This document shows, in pieces, positions 1-12,700 of a stretch of 64,000 bases of DNA. The notes under the pieces are model-generated. The model was not told the DNA's origin, ran no database searches, and saw only the letters and a list, made by a program, of their open reading frames with translations. The stretch's first letter is position 1, and each line of letters starts with the position of its first letter. The DNA comes from Ectocarpus siliculosus (taxonomy: Eukaryota > Sar > Phaeophyceae > Ectocarpales > Ectocarpaceae). The stretch lies in NCBI GenBank assembly GCA_000310025.1, contig FN649727.1, forward strand, positions 4,349,333 through 4,413,332, in the 5' to 3' direction. The translations under genes and the position numbers were made by a program.

Positions 1-788
1 GCTCAGTATTCTTTCGAACGTGCTTGAGTCAGTCCTGCTGGGCATCAAAATGCACAAGTCTCACGCAACTTTTGTTCAACGTGGGATTTCTTCATCTCTG
101 GGGTGGATCCACCCTATCGACAGACCTCTCTGTGTTCTATTCCGCGCTTCGAACACGTGTTCCAACTCATGAGGTCGAGTGTCTCTGGTGTCGTTCTCGC
201 TTAAGATTTTTCGGGCTACCGCGATGGTCTCACACCGCCCGTCGAAAACCTTTGTGTGTGTTTGCCGCTTTTCTGTCGCTCTTCTACGTCTTTCTTTGGA
301 CGGCCAGGCCCTTTCCCGAACCTTCGCAACACCTTGTCTGGGGGCTGCAAGTGAGCGTTGTGGAATTCAGCAGCAAGCGTGGCAGCAACTACTTTTTTTT
401 TTGTACATTTGTATTTCTTTTTTTTCGTAGCAATCCGTATTAATAGACCGCCCCAGTTGCTGGTTGCGGCCCCGGATGGCCGTGCTGAGTTTGTTCACGA
501 TCCTTGTCAGCGTGAGGCATATTCTGCCCAGCGTGGTTTTCTTTCTAGTCAAATTAGCACCGCAAACGCTCAGCGACGATTGTATGTACCTCTTGCCCTG
601 GCCATGTCGAACAACATTCAAGGTTTTCCCGCGCCTGCGATTCGAACCCTCTGTCTGTTTCAACAATCTCACTATGGCGTTGCGCGATCGACGACCTTTT
701 GATTCCAGCGAAGTAAGGCGCAGATTTTAAATCCCCCCACCCCTCCCCCCTTCGTCGCGCACCACACCGCACGTACGGCGCCTTACAG
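1..788. other. Upstream non-coding or intronic stretch, no gene called
   Basis: I see no convincing exon here. The open frames lack splice-site support and protein-like composition. The last 70 bases form a pyrimidine-rich tract ending in CTTACAG at 788, which is the acceptor of the exon that follows, so at least the right part is probably an intron of that gene. Confidence 0.4.
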
Positions 789-1059
789 ATCCACGGGCGC
801 GGGTTCGTTGAATATCCGCTACACATCAATGATTGACGGGACGGGGAAAGAGACCGGGGGGTCGCAGACGGGAGAACAAGACCGGGTCGTTGATGTTGAT
901 GTTGCGTTCGTCGGGCAAGGGGTATTGGTGTTGGAATCTGTATCGGCGAAGTCGAAGAAACCGTTGTCTCTCGTCTTTGCGAAGGAGCCGGACTTGGAAG
1001 GAGAGCTAGCGAAGCTCCGTGTGGCGGGGGACAAGAAAGATGATAAGAAGAAGAAATAA
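789..1059 (+). CDS. Terminal exon of an unidentified protein gene (partial)
   Basis: This is one exon, entered in phase (one base completes the previous codon), encoding 89 residues and ending at TAA 1057-1059. The peptide has a Gly/Thr/Gln-rich start, a hydrophobic core (VVDVDVAFVGQGVLVLES) and a strongly basic end, DKKDDKKKK. The acceptor is a long C/T tract ending in CAG at 788. The upstream exons were not found; they may lie before the window or in bases 1-700. I do not recognise the family. The case for coding rests on the acceptor, the intact frame and the composition. The lysine tail is a plausible natural C-terminus. Confidence 0.4.
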
Positions 1060-2122
1060 GTGCCCATGTGTGGTGTTTGAGGCGAAACGAAAGGCGGATT
1101 TCAAGAGCTTGCAAAAGCCGTAGTGTCAAAATAGTGTGATGGTGGGTGGATTGCTTCGCACGTGGTAGCGTGAAATTGACTCCGATAGATTAGACCTAAA
1201 TGAGAGATAAGCGTTGCGTGAAGCGGGGGTGCTCGTGTTTATCCAAGGTTAACAAGTCGTGGCCCGTGGATGTTAGGTTAGGGGGTAGTGTTAGCGCCTG
1301 CAGCAATGGTTGGTTAGGCTATAGATAGATGACCAGGTCCAGCTATCTCAGAAACAGTCCAAGTGTGAAGGATATGCAAACCCAGACCAACTCGTCGCCA
1401 AATTACATTTTACCGCTCTGCAGCCGTCACCTCTACTACTGCTGTACGTTGGTTTGCTTGCGGAATAACCATCGATTTTCTGCTTTGATTGTCCTGACGT
1501 ATACTTGTTGCTCTGAAAAATTCTAGCACATTCACGGAATGCGGTCTCTCTCTCAATGTTTTGTGAATGCGGTCTTTCTCTCAATGTTTTTATCTTCTCT
1601 CTTCCCTTCTCTGCGTTGGGGCAAAATGTCCTATAATAGCAAGAGGCAACAGCAAATTGCTCATGATGCTGCACTTCAGTATGATCTGTGACTGGGAGGA
1701 CTACTGCTTGTTGTATAGATTATGTACACAAATCCTAGACCAGTGCATGCAGTGCGTGAAAACTAGTGAAAACTACTGTACACACGGACTGTTGTTGTTC
1801 TTCGTTCCCCACTCCTGGCTCTGTTAGATTTGATGCACTCTCTCTCGTGGTTCTTCACAATAAAATACAAAAAGCAGTGACTTGTTTTTCAAAAGTTCAT
1901 GATGTAGGGACTGCCTACTGCTGTGGTTCTCATTGGAACATGTCCTTTTACATCGAAAGGAAAAGTATACTACTGTAGATCTCACCAAGTATCGGAGCGG
2001 AAGAACATTTTGAATGCGTTGCAAACGTGAACAAGAGTGAAAAGGAACAGCCGTAACGAGCTTCCTCCGCGTGCCCCCTGTGTGCTGTTTGTTTGTGCCC
2101 GGCCGAGTCACTACCCCCCAAC
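1060..2122. other. Intergenic region between the 5' partial gene and the polymerase gene
   Basis: About 1.06 kb holding the 3' flank of the preceding exon and the promoter side of the polymerase eta gene. It is more AT-rich than the exons, and no coding exon, RNA gene or clear repeat is visible. A near-duplicate (gaatgcggtctCtctctcaatg type) occurs twice around 1537-1585. Confidence 0.5.
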
Positions 2123-5100
2123 ATGCTTCGGAGCCACGCGGTACACGGTCGGGTCATTGTTCACGCTGATCTCGACTGCTTCTACTGCCAAGTAAGTGAA
2201 GTCAATGCTAACTCAAAGCTTCATATGCATACGTGTAGTCAGACTGCAGCTATGGTTCGTGCATCACCTTGTTTTCATCTGAATTTACATTATACAGCAT
2301 TGCCTGTAGCAGAAGTTGGATACCGACAAGTAGCAATCGGTGTGCCGCTTCTCCGCCAGTGAATAGGGAAATCGTGCAGGCAACACAGCAGGGTTTATGC
2401 AAAAGTTAACGCTATGAGCACATGAGCACCCAGTTAGTTACAGGTTATGTGCAAGGTCCAGACAAAAATCGCATCCGCTCATTGGGAGAGGCTGTACAGT
2501 CCCGAGAACGAAAGTTGACTTGGTCACTTGGTATTGTTGTTTTGTAGACAGAAAAAAGATAAGTGTGCCCGAATGCATGGGGGTACCTTCCTATGCTGAA
2601 GCGAAGTCAGTAAATGTTCATGTTTCCAGTTCTTCAGGCTGCATACGTATGTAGAGTTAAGGAATATAAAAACACAGTAGACACAGGTACTTTCTGACGC
2701 TATGAATGCATTGCTAATCTGTCTCAGACTCTTTTCTATGATAGAGATGGATTCGTTGTGTCATATTAAGAAAATTAAAATAAAAACACACACAGAAAGA
2801 CTAGGTAGAGTTCAACCAGCAAGAGGACGCGCGGCTTGGGAGAGTGTGTTTACTGATGAAGTAAGAGACCGAGAAGAGACATCACACAGCAGTATATCAC
2901 ACAGCTTACCACCTCACACAAGCATGGTAGACCAAGGTTCACACGCGCGGTCTCAGACAGCGGAGTCTAGTGACGACTACGGTGCGGTAAACAGACATTT
3001 GAGTGCGGTGTCCCCAAGTACCCATTTGGGCGTTCAATACCAAAAGCATGAATAACAAAGCCACGTGGAGGCGACGGACTGCTTCACCAATCTACAATAG
3101 TTCGCGAGGCGTTTTTCTAGTTTTTCGTGAAAATTACAGTTTGCCTAGTACTGTAACGTGATGATGATGCTCTGGCAGCTCCGCGTTGTTTTTTTTCGCT
3201 CTCTTGACTCCATCATCTATCGGTAGGCAGGTTCTTTATTGGAGTGAACACCCCACCCAAAGCAATCGCCATCAATCATCCATCCATCCCGACGCGTCGG
3301 TTTGTTGACAACCCGCATGGCAGAATATCTGCACGGCGATTCTTTTGCTGCCCCAGTGACGGCACCTCTGCTCTGGTGTCTCCTTTCCTTCATCGATTCA
3401 TTGAGTGAGGTGCAACATTAACATTTTGAAAGCGTTTGGCTCGCAGATGAATGGGTTTCACCGTTTATTGGCGGGCTTCGCCCGCGTTATTAAACTCCTA
3501 AAAGCTCTGTCCCGGTACATTAAAAATTTGCCGAATACTGGGGCACGAAAACTGGAACAAAATCCCTTTCCTGGCTCTTGAAAGAGCTCGTGGCGTCTCT
3601 CGAGCTCCAAATTCTGAGGGCAACCACCTGTGGGTGCAGTCACACTGCCATCGTTTGCAGCAAACGCTCAAACAGCATTGTATCGTTTGCGAACGCGTAA
3701 ACGACAGGACAGATTTTTGTTATATTTCCAATTGTTAAAAGTCCGTCGGTCGCAAGCCTGTACCTGAAGAGCTCCAATCCTGGGTCTCAGAGAAGAATTC
3801 CTCCGCGGTCATTCTTTCAACGCGGAAAGGGTTCAGTCGTATTTCCCTCTAGTGTACTCACGACCGAGCGCTCACTACCAAAAGTTCCATCACGAAATGC
3901 GGAACAAACACACCTCGCCGGGGTTAGAATTCCCAGTCTGTAGATAGCCTTTCGTGAGATGTGTAGCGAGTTTATCAGCTGCAAGCCCACCGGTGCAATC
4001 GGGATTACAGGCAGATATAGAACTCTGGCGGTTTCATGTTGGGCTTGGCACTACAGGAAACGTGGTCAGGGGAACCATTTCCCGTCGAGGACAGGGTCGT
4101 TTTCCGACCGCGATCGATGGTTTTTTTATGAGTCCACATAACGGCAGCCTTCTCCTACCAGTGTCGAGGCCCCACCCGCTTACCACGCGCAGGGTCAGTT
4201 GGCAAAACACGACCTCAGAAGCGTCCCTGCCGACTTTCATCAGGTGGAGCACGTGCGCCTGGGCATCCCGACGTCGGTCCCGCTGGCCGTGCAGCAATGG
4301 GACGGGCTGATCGCCGTCAACTACGAGGCCAGGAAGTCCGGCGTAAAGCGCGGCGACAGGACCACCGCCGCCAAGCAGAAGTGCCCGCAAATCACTCTCG
4401 TTCATGTCGAGACCATCGGGGCAGACGACGAGCTGGACGATGCGGGGACAAGGCACGACAAGGGAGCCTGCAAGGTGTCTCTGGAAAGGTATGAACGAAT
4501 GCAATTTGAGTCTGACCAGCGTGTGTTTGTCGTTGATGCTGTGACTTATGGAGGGGGGGTAGAGGCGGGAAAGTGCCTGCACAATGGGAGCGTCCTGTCT
4601 ACTTTCTCAGCCACAAGAGAGACAGGGCACATCTGGCTGGCCTACACATGTAGCAACAAGCAGTTGTAGCCAGCCTATGCTTCGACTGATCACAGAGCAT
4701 TACGTCTCATAGCCTACCCTATACTGTGCCGCTTCCGTCTAACTCAGGTACCGCACGGCAAGCTTTGCGATCATGGCCATCTTCCAGGTGAACCCCTGCC
4801 GGGGGTGATGGGTACCGTGACCTTTCACGCTTTCAAGCAGACCTTGCCGTCCGGATCACACTGCGATATTGCAGCGTTTCTTGTGCTAGATCTCGAAAAT
4901 GCAACTGATGCGGCATCTAAGTCGGGGAGGCACGCAATCGGGGTATCGGCCCCGTGGACACCATATTCACCACGTTGTTCCCCATCTTTTGGCTTATCCA
5001 CTCGGTCTGAGTTCCTTGTGTCTAGGTGAAAACAACACGGTATGCACCTCTCGAATTTTCATCCCCACTAATGTTCGACGCTTGTCGTACTCCTATCACA

Positions 5101-8100
5101 GGCGCACTGCCGGCGAGTCGAGAGGGCGTCCATTGACGAGGCTTACCTCGACCTAACGGAGGAGGCGGCGAAACTTTGTCAAGAGGTGGAGGCAGGGAAT
5201 GCTCGGGACGTTGCAGACTCGCCAGAGACAGACTTACAGGTAATGCTTCATTCGCCTCACCTTGGACCTTGGGTGCTTGAGTTTGCCTGCGAACATGATG
5301 CGCTGATTCAACGGTGGTCGATCGTCAGTCGCGCCCACCTTCGCATTCCCACCTTCAAACGTTCGGTGAATCGCCTGCTTCGTCTGTTGTGGTCGCTGTG
5401 CATGTTTTGTTGGTCGATTTCGCCGGCTCTAGGGCACGGCCGGCCACCGTGTCGACCCGACGAACGCCTTTGATCGAGCACTCCTGGCGGGAGCCCGCTT
5501 GACGGCGGCCATGCGTCTGGCTGTGGAGCAGGAGCTGGGGTTCACGGTCTCCGCCGGAATCGCGTCCAACAAGGTTCTTGCCAAGTTGGCATCGAGCATT
5601 AACAAGCCGAACAAGCAGGTGCAATCAGCGTTGGTTCCCTGGTGTTGCCCAAACGAGTGTTCGGTAGTTTCATGCTCATCGAGCTCACGCGCGATCCGGC
5701 GTTTAACCCTTCCAATGAGCTACTATGAATTTGCGATGAAATGGAGGCTCGCGTTCTGTTTTTTCAGCGGCAACCGGGCTGTCGAGCAAACAGGCTATCA
5801 CTTGGCCTTACGCTCAGCGTTTCAAGACAACGTCGATCACCACCTCCCCTGAAAACGTGACTCCTATGGTGCATCTCGTGCTGTTTGGTGTGTTTTCCCG
5901 GCATTGTATTTCCCGTCTCAACAACGCGAAAAAGACGGTGGTACCAGCCGGGGCCTCGTCGGACATGCTCGACACGGTGCCCCTTCGAAGCGTTCGCGGT
6001 CTAGGGGGGAAGCTCGGCGAGACTGTAGTGTCTTGGAGCAAGGCCGAGAAAGCCTCGGATCTCAAGGTGCTACAAATACAAATTAGCACGTCCATATGCC
6101 TGGTCTTGAAGTGGCAGGTCTCGCATTCGTTTTGTTTGTCGCTCAGCGGAGGAATGGGATATCTTTTTTTTTGCATAAGTTGGAGTTGTGCGTGGAGGCC
6201 ACTCGCGCCGTCAGACGATATACAAATGTGTTTCGCCGCCGTGTAGCCTGTGCGCTGGCTCATGAAAAATTGTTGAAACCGCTTTGGGATGTAGTCGCAA
6301 AATGGTGGTTCATTGTCCTTTTGACCGGCGGCTGTATCGCTTGCGCTTAACGATGGACGTGACCATAATTGATTTGGGTATTCCATCCCCTCCTGCGGCA
6401 GAACACAACCCTCTCCTGTGTTGGGAGATGCGTGTCTTCACCGTGGCGGCGGCTGGTAGAGAGTAATTTGACGCGAACTTCATCCGAAAGACACAAGCAG
6501 CAGCAATCACGCTCTCACCCCGCTGTGCACCGACCTTGCTTTCGTTCGCCTCTCGTGCTTGCGCACCGGCTCCTTGCGCCTGCATCTAGAGGTTTAGCCA
6601 ACAGGATCTCGTAGGAAACTTTGGGACCAAGACGGGAGAGTGGCTGTGGAGGGCCTGTCGCGGAATGGACGACGAACCCGTTGCCCCGAACCTCAAACCT
6701 AAGAGCCTCAGCGTGTGCAAGTCATTTACGTGAGCCCCAGCGAGGCAGGGAAAACAGCCGTAGGGTCGCAGCAGGCAGTGGGAGAAGCACGCTCCCGCGG
6801 GAAAGCTTTGCTCGGCCGGCCCCCTCTCCATATTTTGTCAATCGTTTGGCCGAGATTAGTCTTGTAGCTCGTCCCGGTTTTTGGCCGGACGAAGCTTACA
6901 TTTCGCGCACTAAACTGTCGTGCCTTGTTGACGGGGTGTTGCTTCTTTGTCTTGGCGAGCCTTGGGTTGAGTACAATTTTTTTAATCTCGGCCAGAGGGC
7001 CAGAGGAAGTAGTACTCGTTCTTGATATCTTAGCGTTGCTGTCTCTCGGCGGGTGCGCGAAAGTAGGCGGCCATAGACAAGCGTCACCCGTCTTTTGCGA
7101 AGTGGTCGTTTGTCTGCGGACACGAGGGAGCTGGAACCTCGCACCACCGCTCCTCTGGTGCCCAGGACTCACGGCTCTTTGTTGTCCGTTCTCTTTCTCG
7201 CGCTCATAATTCGCCCAAAACTTCGCAGTCCTGTGCGCGATGAGGAATCCGTCTTGAACTGGATGAGACTGCTGTGTACAGAGCTGTCCCAGCGCATCGC
7301 CGTGGACAGGGAAGCGTGGAGCCGGAGAGCGACCAAGCTCACCCTTCAGATGATTTCCCTCAAACCGGGAAGCAGGTGCGTACCGCGAGACGAAGGCATC
7401 GCCAACCAAGGGGGCTAGGTAGGGTACATTCGGCTTCCGGACCTCGACACGCATGCTCTCTAGGAGCCTAAAAAGTGTGATGCTGCGTGCTTCGTGGCAC
7501 GCTACACGTCTTCGTCGGCACGTGTCCGGACTCCAAGCCGATACCGCAGTATGTGGCCCGTTTCAATCGTCTGTCGTCATTTAGACAAGTCCAAGGCTGA
7601 CGACCTTGACACACTTCGACCCTACCTCATTAGTACTCAGGTCGAAGCGCCGTTGTCCACGCTGTTGCTTTTCATTCGCCAGGGCAAACCAGCGAGACGC
7701 TGGAGGAGGAAACGGAAAAAGCAACACGTCGACAACGCGTTCCCGGACGGTCGATATTCCCGGTGAGCCCAACATTGCGGAATGGTCGAGGGGCGTCCAA
7801 TGCAATCGGTCTACAGTATGTCACCTTCGGCGCGTTCGATATATAAGCGTGCTCCTTGTTTCGTTTGGTCAACTTTCGGAGCGGCAAAATTGACCCGAAA
7901 TACGTCGAGCGAAGAAAAAGACAGACGAGAAAAGCCCCAAAGAACTGAACCCTATTTTTTTTTTGTTTTGCCCGGCAGGTGGGGGCGAGTCCCCAACGAC
8001 GGCATCCCTTGTGTCGGAGGCAATGGCCGTCTTCGCGAAGACCGATAACGCCCTACCTTGCAGCCGCCTTGCCCTCACGGCGCACGAATTCTGCGGCTTG

Positions 8101-8736
8101 ATTTCCGGGCGGGGCTCGATCGCCTCCTTTCTGCGCGCGCTGCCGCCGCCGCCGCCGCCGCCGCAACAGCCGATGCCTCCACCAACGTCGCCGCTCGAGA
8201 AATGGGGCTCGAAAGGCGTGAAACCCGATGCCAAGCAGGCCCTTGCAGTAGATCCAAGCGGACAGGCAGGCGGCGGCAGATCGTTGCCTGAAGGAGACGA
8301 TGAAGACGTGCCTGGTACAGAGACGGCTGAGGCGTCTATAGGTCCACGAGACGTTCCAAGAGTTGGCAGCAAGGATGACAGCCGCGTCGATCGAAGTAGA
8401 AACTTCCAGCCATCATCGCACCTGGCGGGAGCTGCTTGTGATGAAAGAACGGCACCGTCGCCGCTTCGACCAGGGTATGAAAGGTGCCCCAAATGCGGAA
8501 AGGTGCTCGCGCCGGAGGATCTTCAAGAACACCTCGATTTTCACTACGCCGAGGGGCTGCAGGAGAGATACACTCGCGAAGGGGACGTTGCGCGAGACAT
8601 GGCGGCGAGGATGTCAGACCGGGAGGGGCTACCAAAGCGGAAAATACAAGAGGCTGGAGGGGGGAAACGGGCAAAAAGCCAGACGAAACGACCAGCGGCA
8701 GGACTGAGGATAGATTCTTTCTTTAAACCGACCTAA
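2123..8736 (+). CDS. POLH: DNA polymerase eta (Y-family translesion polymerase), 10 exons
   Basis: Exons: 2123-2191, 4244-4488, 4748-4787, 5102-5239, 5433-5618, 5935-6066, 6605-6729, 7229-7375, 7641-7762, 7979-8736. They join in frame to 653 residues. The enzyme copies past UV lesions such as cyclobutane dimers in the nucleus. Visible marks are the first metal-site motif HADLDCFYCQ (about residues 14-23), a finger-region motif NYEARKSGVKRG, the catalytic SIDEAYLDLT (about 128-137), GIASNKVLAKL (about 206-216) and a little-finger segment around KPKSLSVCKSF. The C-terminus has a UBZ finger, CPKCGKVLAPEDLQEHLDFH (from about 571), and ends LRIDSFFKPT, a PCNA-binding-like tail. UBZ plus this tail argues for eta over kappa or iota. 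Exon 10 also has a Pro run from a GCC repeat. The start is the first ATG before the HADLD motif. Introns 1 (2.05 kb) and 6 to 9 hold no recognisable genes. Exon 9 is Cys/Arg-rich, poorly conserved and the least certain. Confidence 0.92.
8142..8163 (+). repeat. GCC trinucleotide run coding polyproline
   Basis: A run of about seven GCC/CCG units inside the last exon of the polymerase gene encodes PPPPPPPP followed by QQPMPPP. It sits in the disordered linker between the catalytic core and the UBZ finger. Confidence 0.85.
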
Positions 8737-9786
8737 GTATTGATTGTTTGGGGACTCGTGTACAAGGATCTGAACGGGAGTTCTGTGGTAGGGAAAGAAT
8801 GCGAGATTGCGACGGGAGCTGCAACTCCAGGGATAGGATTCTCGGCGGATGATGGTCCTGGAGGCGCGGTCCCCCTTTTTTTTATCTACAAAAGAGCAAG
8901 ACAACAGCTCTGCTGTTCAAAGATGTTCATGATCAAGTCTTCTAGGATGGCTGCGCGTGTAACTGTACCTACGAAACCCTCGACTCTGGGAGAGCGTAGG
9001 TTCCTGAGTGCGACACTGACCTCCACATAAATAACCCCGCCACATAGGGATCCGCCCTGAGTTTTGCGTGGAGTTGTCGACAGGTGAAGCTCAGATTTCT
9101 CTCAATGCCCCAAGTACACAGGCGGTCTTTAGCCAGGTGTTTCTGATACTGCATTTTGGAAAGTGATGGTTTGCACGCCCTGAACACTAATGATGATCCG
9201 TTTGGACCAGCACTGACCTCGAAATGGACAGAACTCTGCCTTCAAGGAATCAGTGAGATTCCCACTGCTGTCGGCGTCAATGCATGTATGCGTATGTCTT
9301 GGCTGCTTGGTAGGCAACCTGCATGATCATGCAAGAAGTAGCAGTTTATTTCGTGATGACCTGTGTTAACGAGCTGCGGTGTGAGACTACAGGTGAAAGA
9401 GTGGGCCGGGCGGGGGCACACAAAAAAAAAAACTGGATTTGACCGACCGAAAAATACATACAATCAGTAACTCTTGGACGACTGTAGAAAAAATACATAA
9501 AATCACTAAAAGACTACCGTTCGAGATAATACCAGCCATGGAAGGGGGTGTGATGAAATTATTTGCAGTGAGTGGGGGGGGAAACCTGCTGGAGACTGAG
9601 TGAAGTCTACTGCTGTACACTATTTATCGGTCCGGCTGGTCGCCACCAACACTCAACAAACTCAGAATCTCTGAACCAAGGGGGTTTCGTAGATCATGGA
9701 GATTGGCTGACGTATCGCTTGTCCGTGTGTGCTCATACCACACCGCTGCTTGGAGCAGCGAGCTGTTGCGTTCATAGAGAGGCGGC
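8737..9786. other. Intergenic region between polymerase eta and the oxidoreductase
   Basis: About 1.05 kb between two genes on the same strand. It contains the polymerase 3' flank and the promoter of the oxidoreductase. No exon or RNA gene is visible. A short A tract (9421-9430) and T-rich stretches are the only low-complexity features. Confidence 0.5.
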
Positions 9787-12700
9787 ATGGCTACAGCAGG
9801 GAGCATCGTGTTGAGCCTTTTGCTGGTTACCAGTAGCAATGCCTTTTTAACTCCTGGGATTGCGCGGACTAACGCGCTCAGACAGTCTGGCTCCAAGCTG
9901 TCGCAGATTCCCTCTACCTCCAACCCGGTTGCCGGATTGAAGCACCTGGAGCCCTCGTCGTTTGTATCGGGGGTGTCATGCAGCGCCTTGAGGGGGGAGG
10001 GAAGCGGCAGCAGCAGGGGAGGGTTGTCTATGAAGGTTATCAACGTGGGTGTCATCGGTGCAGGAAGGTACGTCGTGTCGTGTGTGGTGTGTTCGGACGT
10101 TGCGGGCGGGGCTGCAACATGCTATTATAGTAAAGCAAGCGGTACTGTCGAGGACGATGGTCAACCCCGTCGCCCTCCAAAGGCAGGCTGTAAACCCAGA
10201 ACCGCTTTTGATTGCTAAGGTTGCACGCGTTCCTGCTCACAACTTATGAACAGGCGTATAGTTACCTTAGCCTCTGTAACCGGAACATCCTTACAGCAGT
10301 TAGTGTAGCGCATGTAAAGATGTACAGTCAGTTGTAAGAACGTTTGACGTGTTGGACACGAAAAACTGCTCTCTCGGTCTGAAGGCTTGGCGTTGACTAC
10401 AAACGGCGTGTTCAACCTCAACCTCAACCCATATGGAGAGTAGTTGGCGAACAAGCACACTGCTGTGGATTCGCGTCCTACGCAACAAGCAAAAGCCTTG
10501 TTACCACCTCGCGTTTCTGGGCATCGTACATCACGTACACCTCGCAGTAATGATTCGAGATTTGTTTTTTGCACCTACTGGTAAAGCAGTATGTGAGAGC
10601 TGATGAGTTGTTAGTGGCCCGTTCGGGAGTCTTGAAGAACGTTAGACAAGCGGTGGACGAGGCGGTCCCAGTGTGTCTAAGACGTGGGGTGTCATCGGGG
10701 AGCAAACATCCAACTTGCTTGCTGCGAAATGACGAATACCCCATGTCGCTCGGCTTTTGCTGGTCTGCCTTAACTTCAAGGATCGGGCTGGTGCACTTGG
10801 AGGCGCTATCCAGCTGCGCCAACGCTAAGCCCCTCATCATCAGCAACCCCACCGTATCTAAAGCCGAGGTAAGCGATATGGCGCTACTGCTTCGCTGGTG
10901 GTAGTGTTGTTCCGCGTCAAGATTCGAGAGTAGCTCACGTGGGCTGGTGTGCAGTGTTCGGCATAAGCATGCCGTCAACGGGTCCCAAGTCGACTGCAAA
11001 TCGAAAAACCGTGGATCAGAAGAGTCACTACCTTACAGACCGTTATCCCCTGCTGCGGTGCGGTGCGAAAAGTCCGCGTATCTAGGTCCAAACCCTTCAC
11101 GATCTGCTACTGTACGCGCCGTCGCAGACTCGATCCCCCGAACTGCGGGTGTATGGCAAGTAGCTCGTACCACTAGCTGCCTTGAACGACCCGCAAGTCG
11201 GGGCGATCGGGTCTGTAATGGCGCGTATAGCAGAGGATCGTGCATGGTATGGATCTACATTAGATTTGCGGACTTTTCGGACCGCAGCCTTAGCCTTGGA
11301 CTGTGCGGCCCCGGCAACAGATCTGGGCGTTCCAACGCGCTCGTCGCTGCTCCATGATTTCCTTTGCTGGTACAGTTGGGACTACCCGAGCCGGAAGGTC
11401 GTTTTCGATTGCTTGGCCTCCAAGCATGTTAATTTTAGACTACGCTAGCCATCGATTACCGCCCTTTGCAAGAACCCCCCTCAACGACGAGCTTGATCCC
11501 GTGTGTTTCCGCGGCAATATGTCGTCGGAAGCAGGTACGTCTGCTGTTGGACGGCCGTGCCTGTAGGCCCCCTACCCCCCCTAAAACTAGTTTTGTCTAG
11601 CACAGAAGTCGCCGAGCAATTGTGCAAATACGACGACGTTACTCTGTACCAATATTACTCTGTCCGCGCGTGTCGCTGCGCCGGAATGTGTCTGTACGCA
11701 TACGAGTAACGAGCAGCGATCGCAACCTCCTCCATGTCTAACCTCCTCGATGCATGGAATACGGTTACAAAACCCTCTTCCCTTTGACCACTTTCTTCGG
11801 GTGATTATGAACAACGAAGCGCAAGTTGTTGGGGGGCGAAACAGATCAAAACATGTCACTCGCGTGTTCCAGTCATGAACCCCCTTTTCGGCCCCTCCCT
11901 CCGCGCCACCCGGCTATGTGTGTACCCAGGCGGCGGCGGCCAAGTACAACGTCGCGGAATTCTCGTCGGACGCCAAGGACGTGATCAACCACCCGGACGT
12001 GGACGCCGTGTGGATCTGCTCCCCTTCTCAGTTCCACGCCGACCAGGTATGTGTCGAGATTACTTTTGACATTATTATCTCCTCTCAGTCTCGTTCGTCG
12101 TGACGTGCTACGTACTGATGGTGACGGTTGTGTGGCCTTCCTGGTTGATTTTGATTGGGCGCCTCGCGCTGGCGCAGGCACTGCGGCAGTGGCGCGCGGC
12201 GGACTGCTGGTTCCATACTGACGAACGATGTGTGGCAACACGCGAAAATTATATCAGATGGCGCGTTCTTTTGCTGTCCGGTGTGCCGTGGAGTGCCGTT
12301 TGCGATCGTGGCGTTGGCGCCACGTTTCGCTTCTACGTTGGTTTGGATGCGCGCTTGTCGCCGGGCGCCCACAGTCAAAGTATGCAGCTAGTGCGCGTCT
12401 ACCCAGTGTGATGTGTATTCCCCAACATATGACCAAAGTACTGCAAATGGGGGGGGGGGGGGGGGGTCACCGTTGGCCTCCTTCTGGTGACACGGCCGTC
12501 GTCGTTCGTGCTCTAGCATTTCGAAGGTACTGTATCTCTTACCAGAGTATTAGCTGTTGTCTTCAAGCAGGGCTGGTTGACAGCGCCCCTCCCGCATACG
12601 CTCTCCTCCCTCCGGAAAATCGACGAACGAACGAACGAACGAACGAACGAACGAACAACGATAGATCAAGGCGTGCGCCGCTCAGGGCAAGCACGTCTTC

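Noticed and set aside
608-690. tRNA-like B box (GGTTCGAATC) on the minus strand
   Set aside because: No acceptor stem, D arm or anticodon arm can be paired around it.
3458-3643. Minus ORF in intron 1 of the polymerase gene
   Set aside because: No recognisable motif; most likely a chance frame in a possibly repetitive intron.
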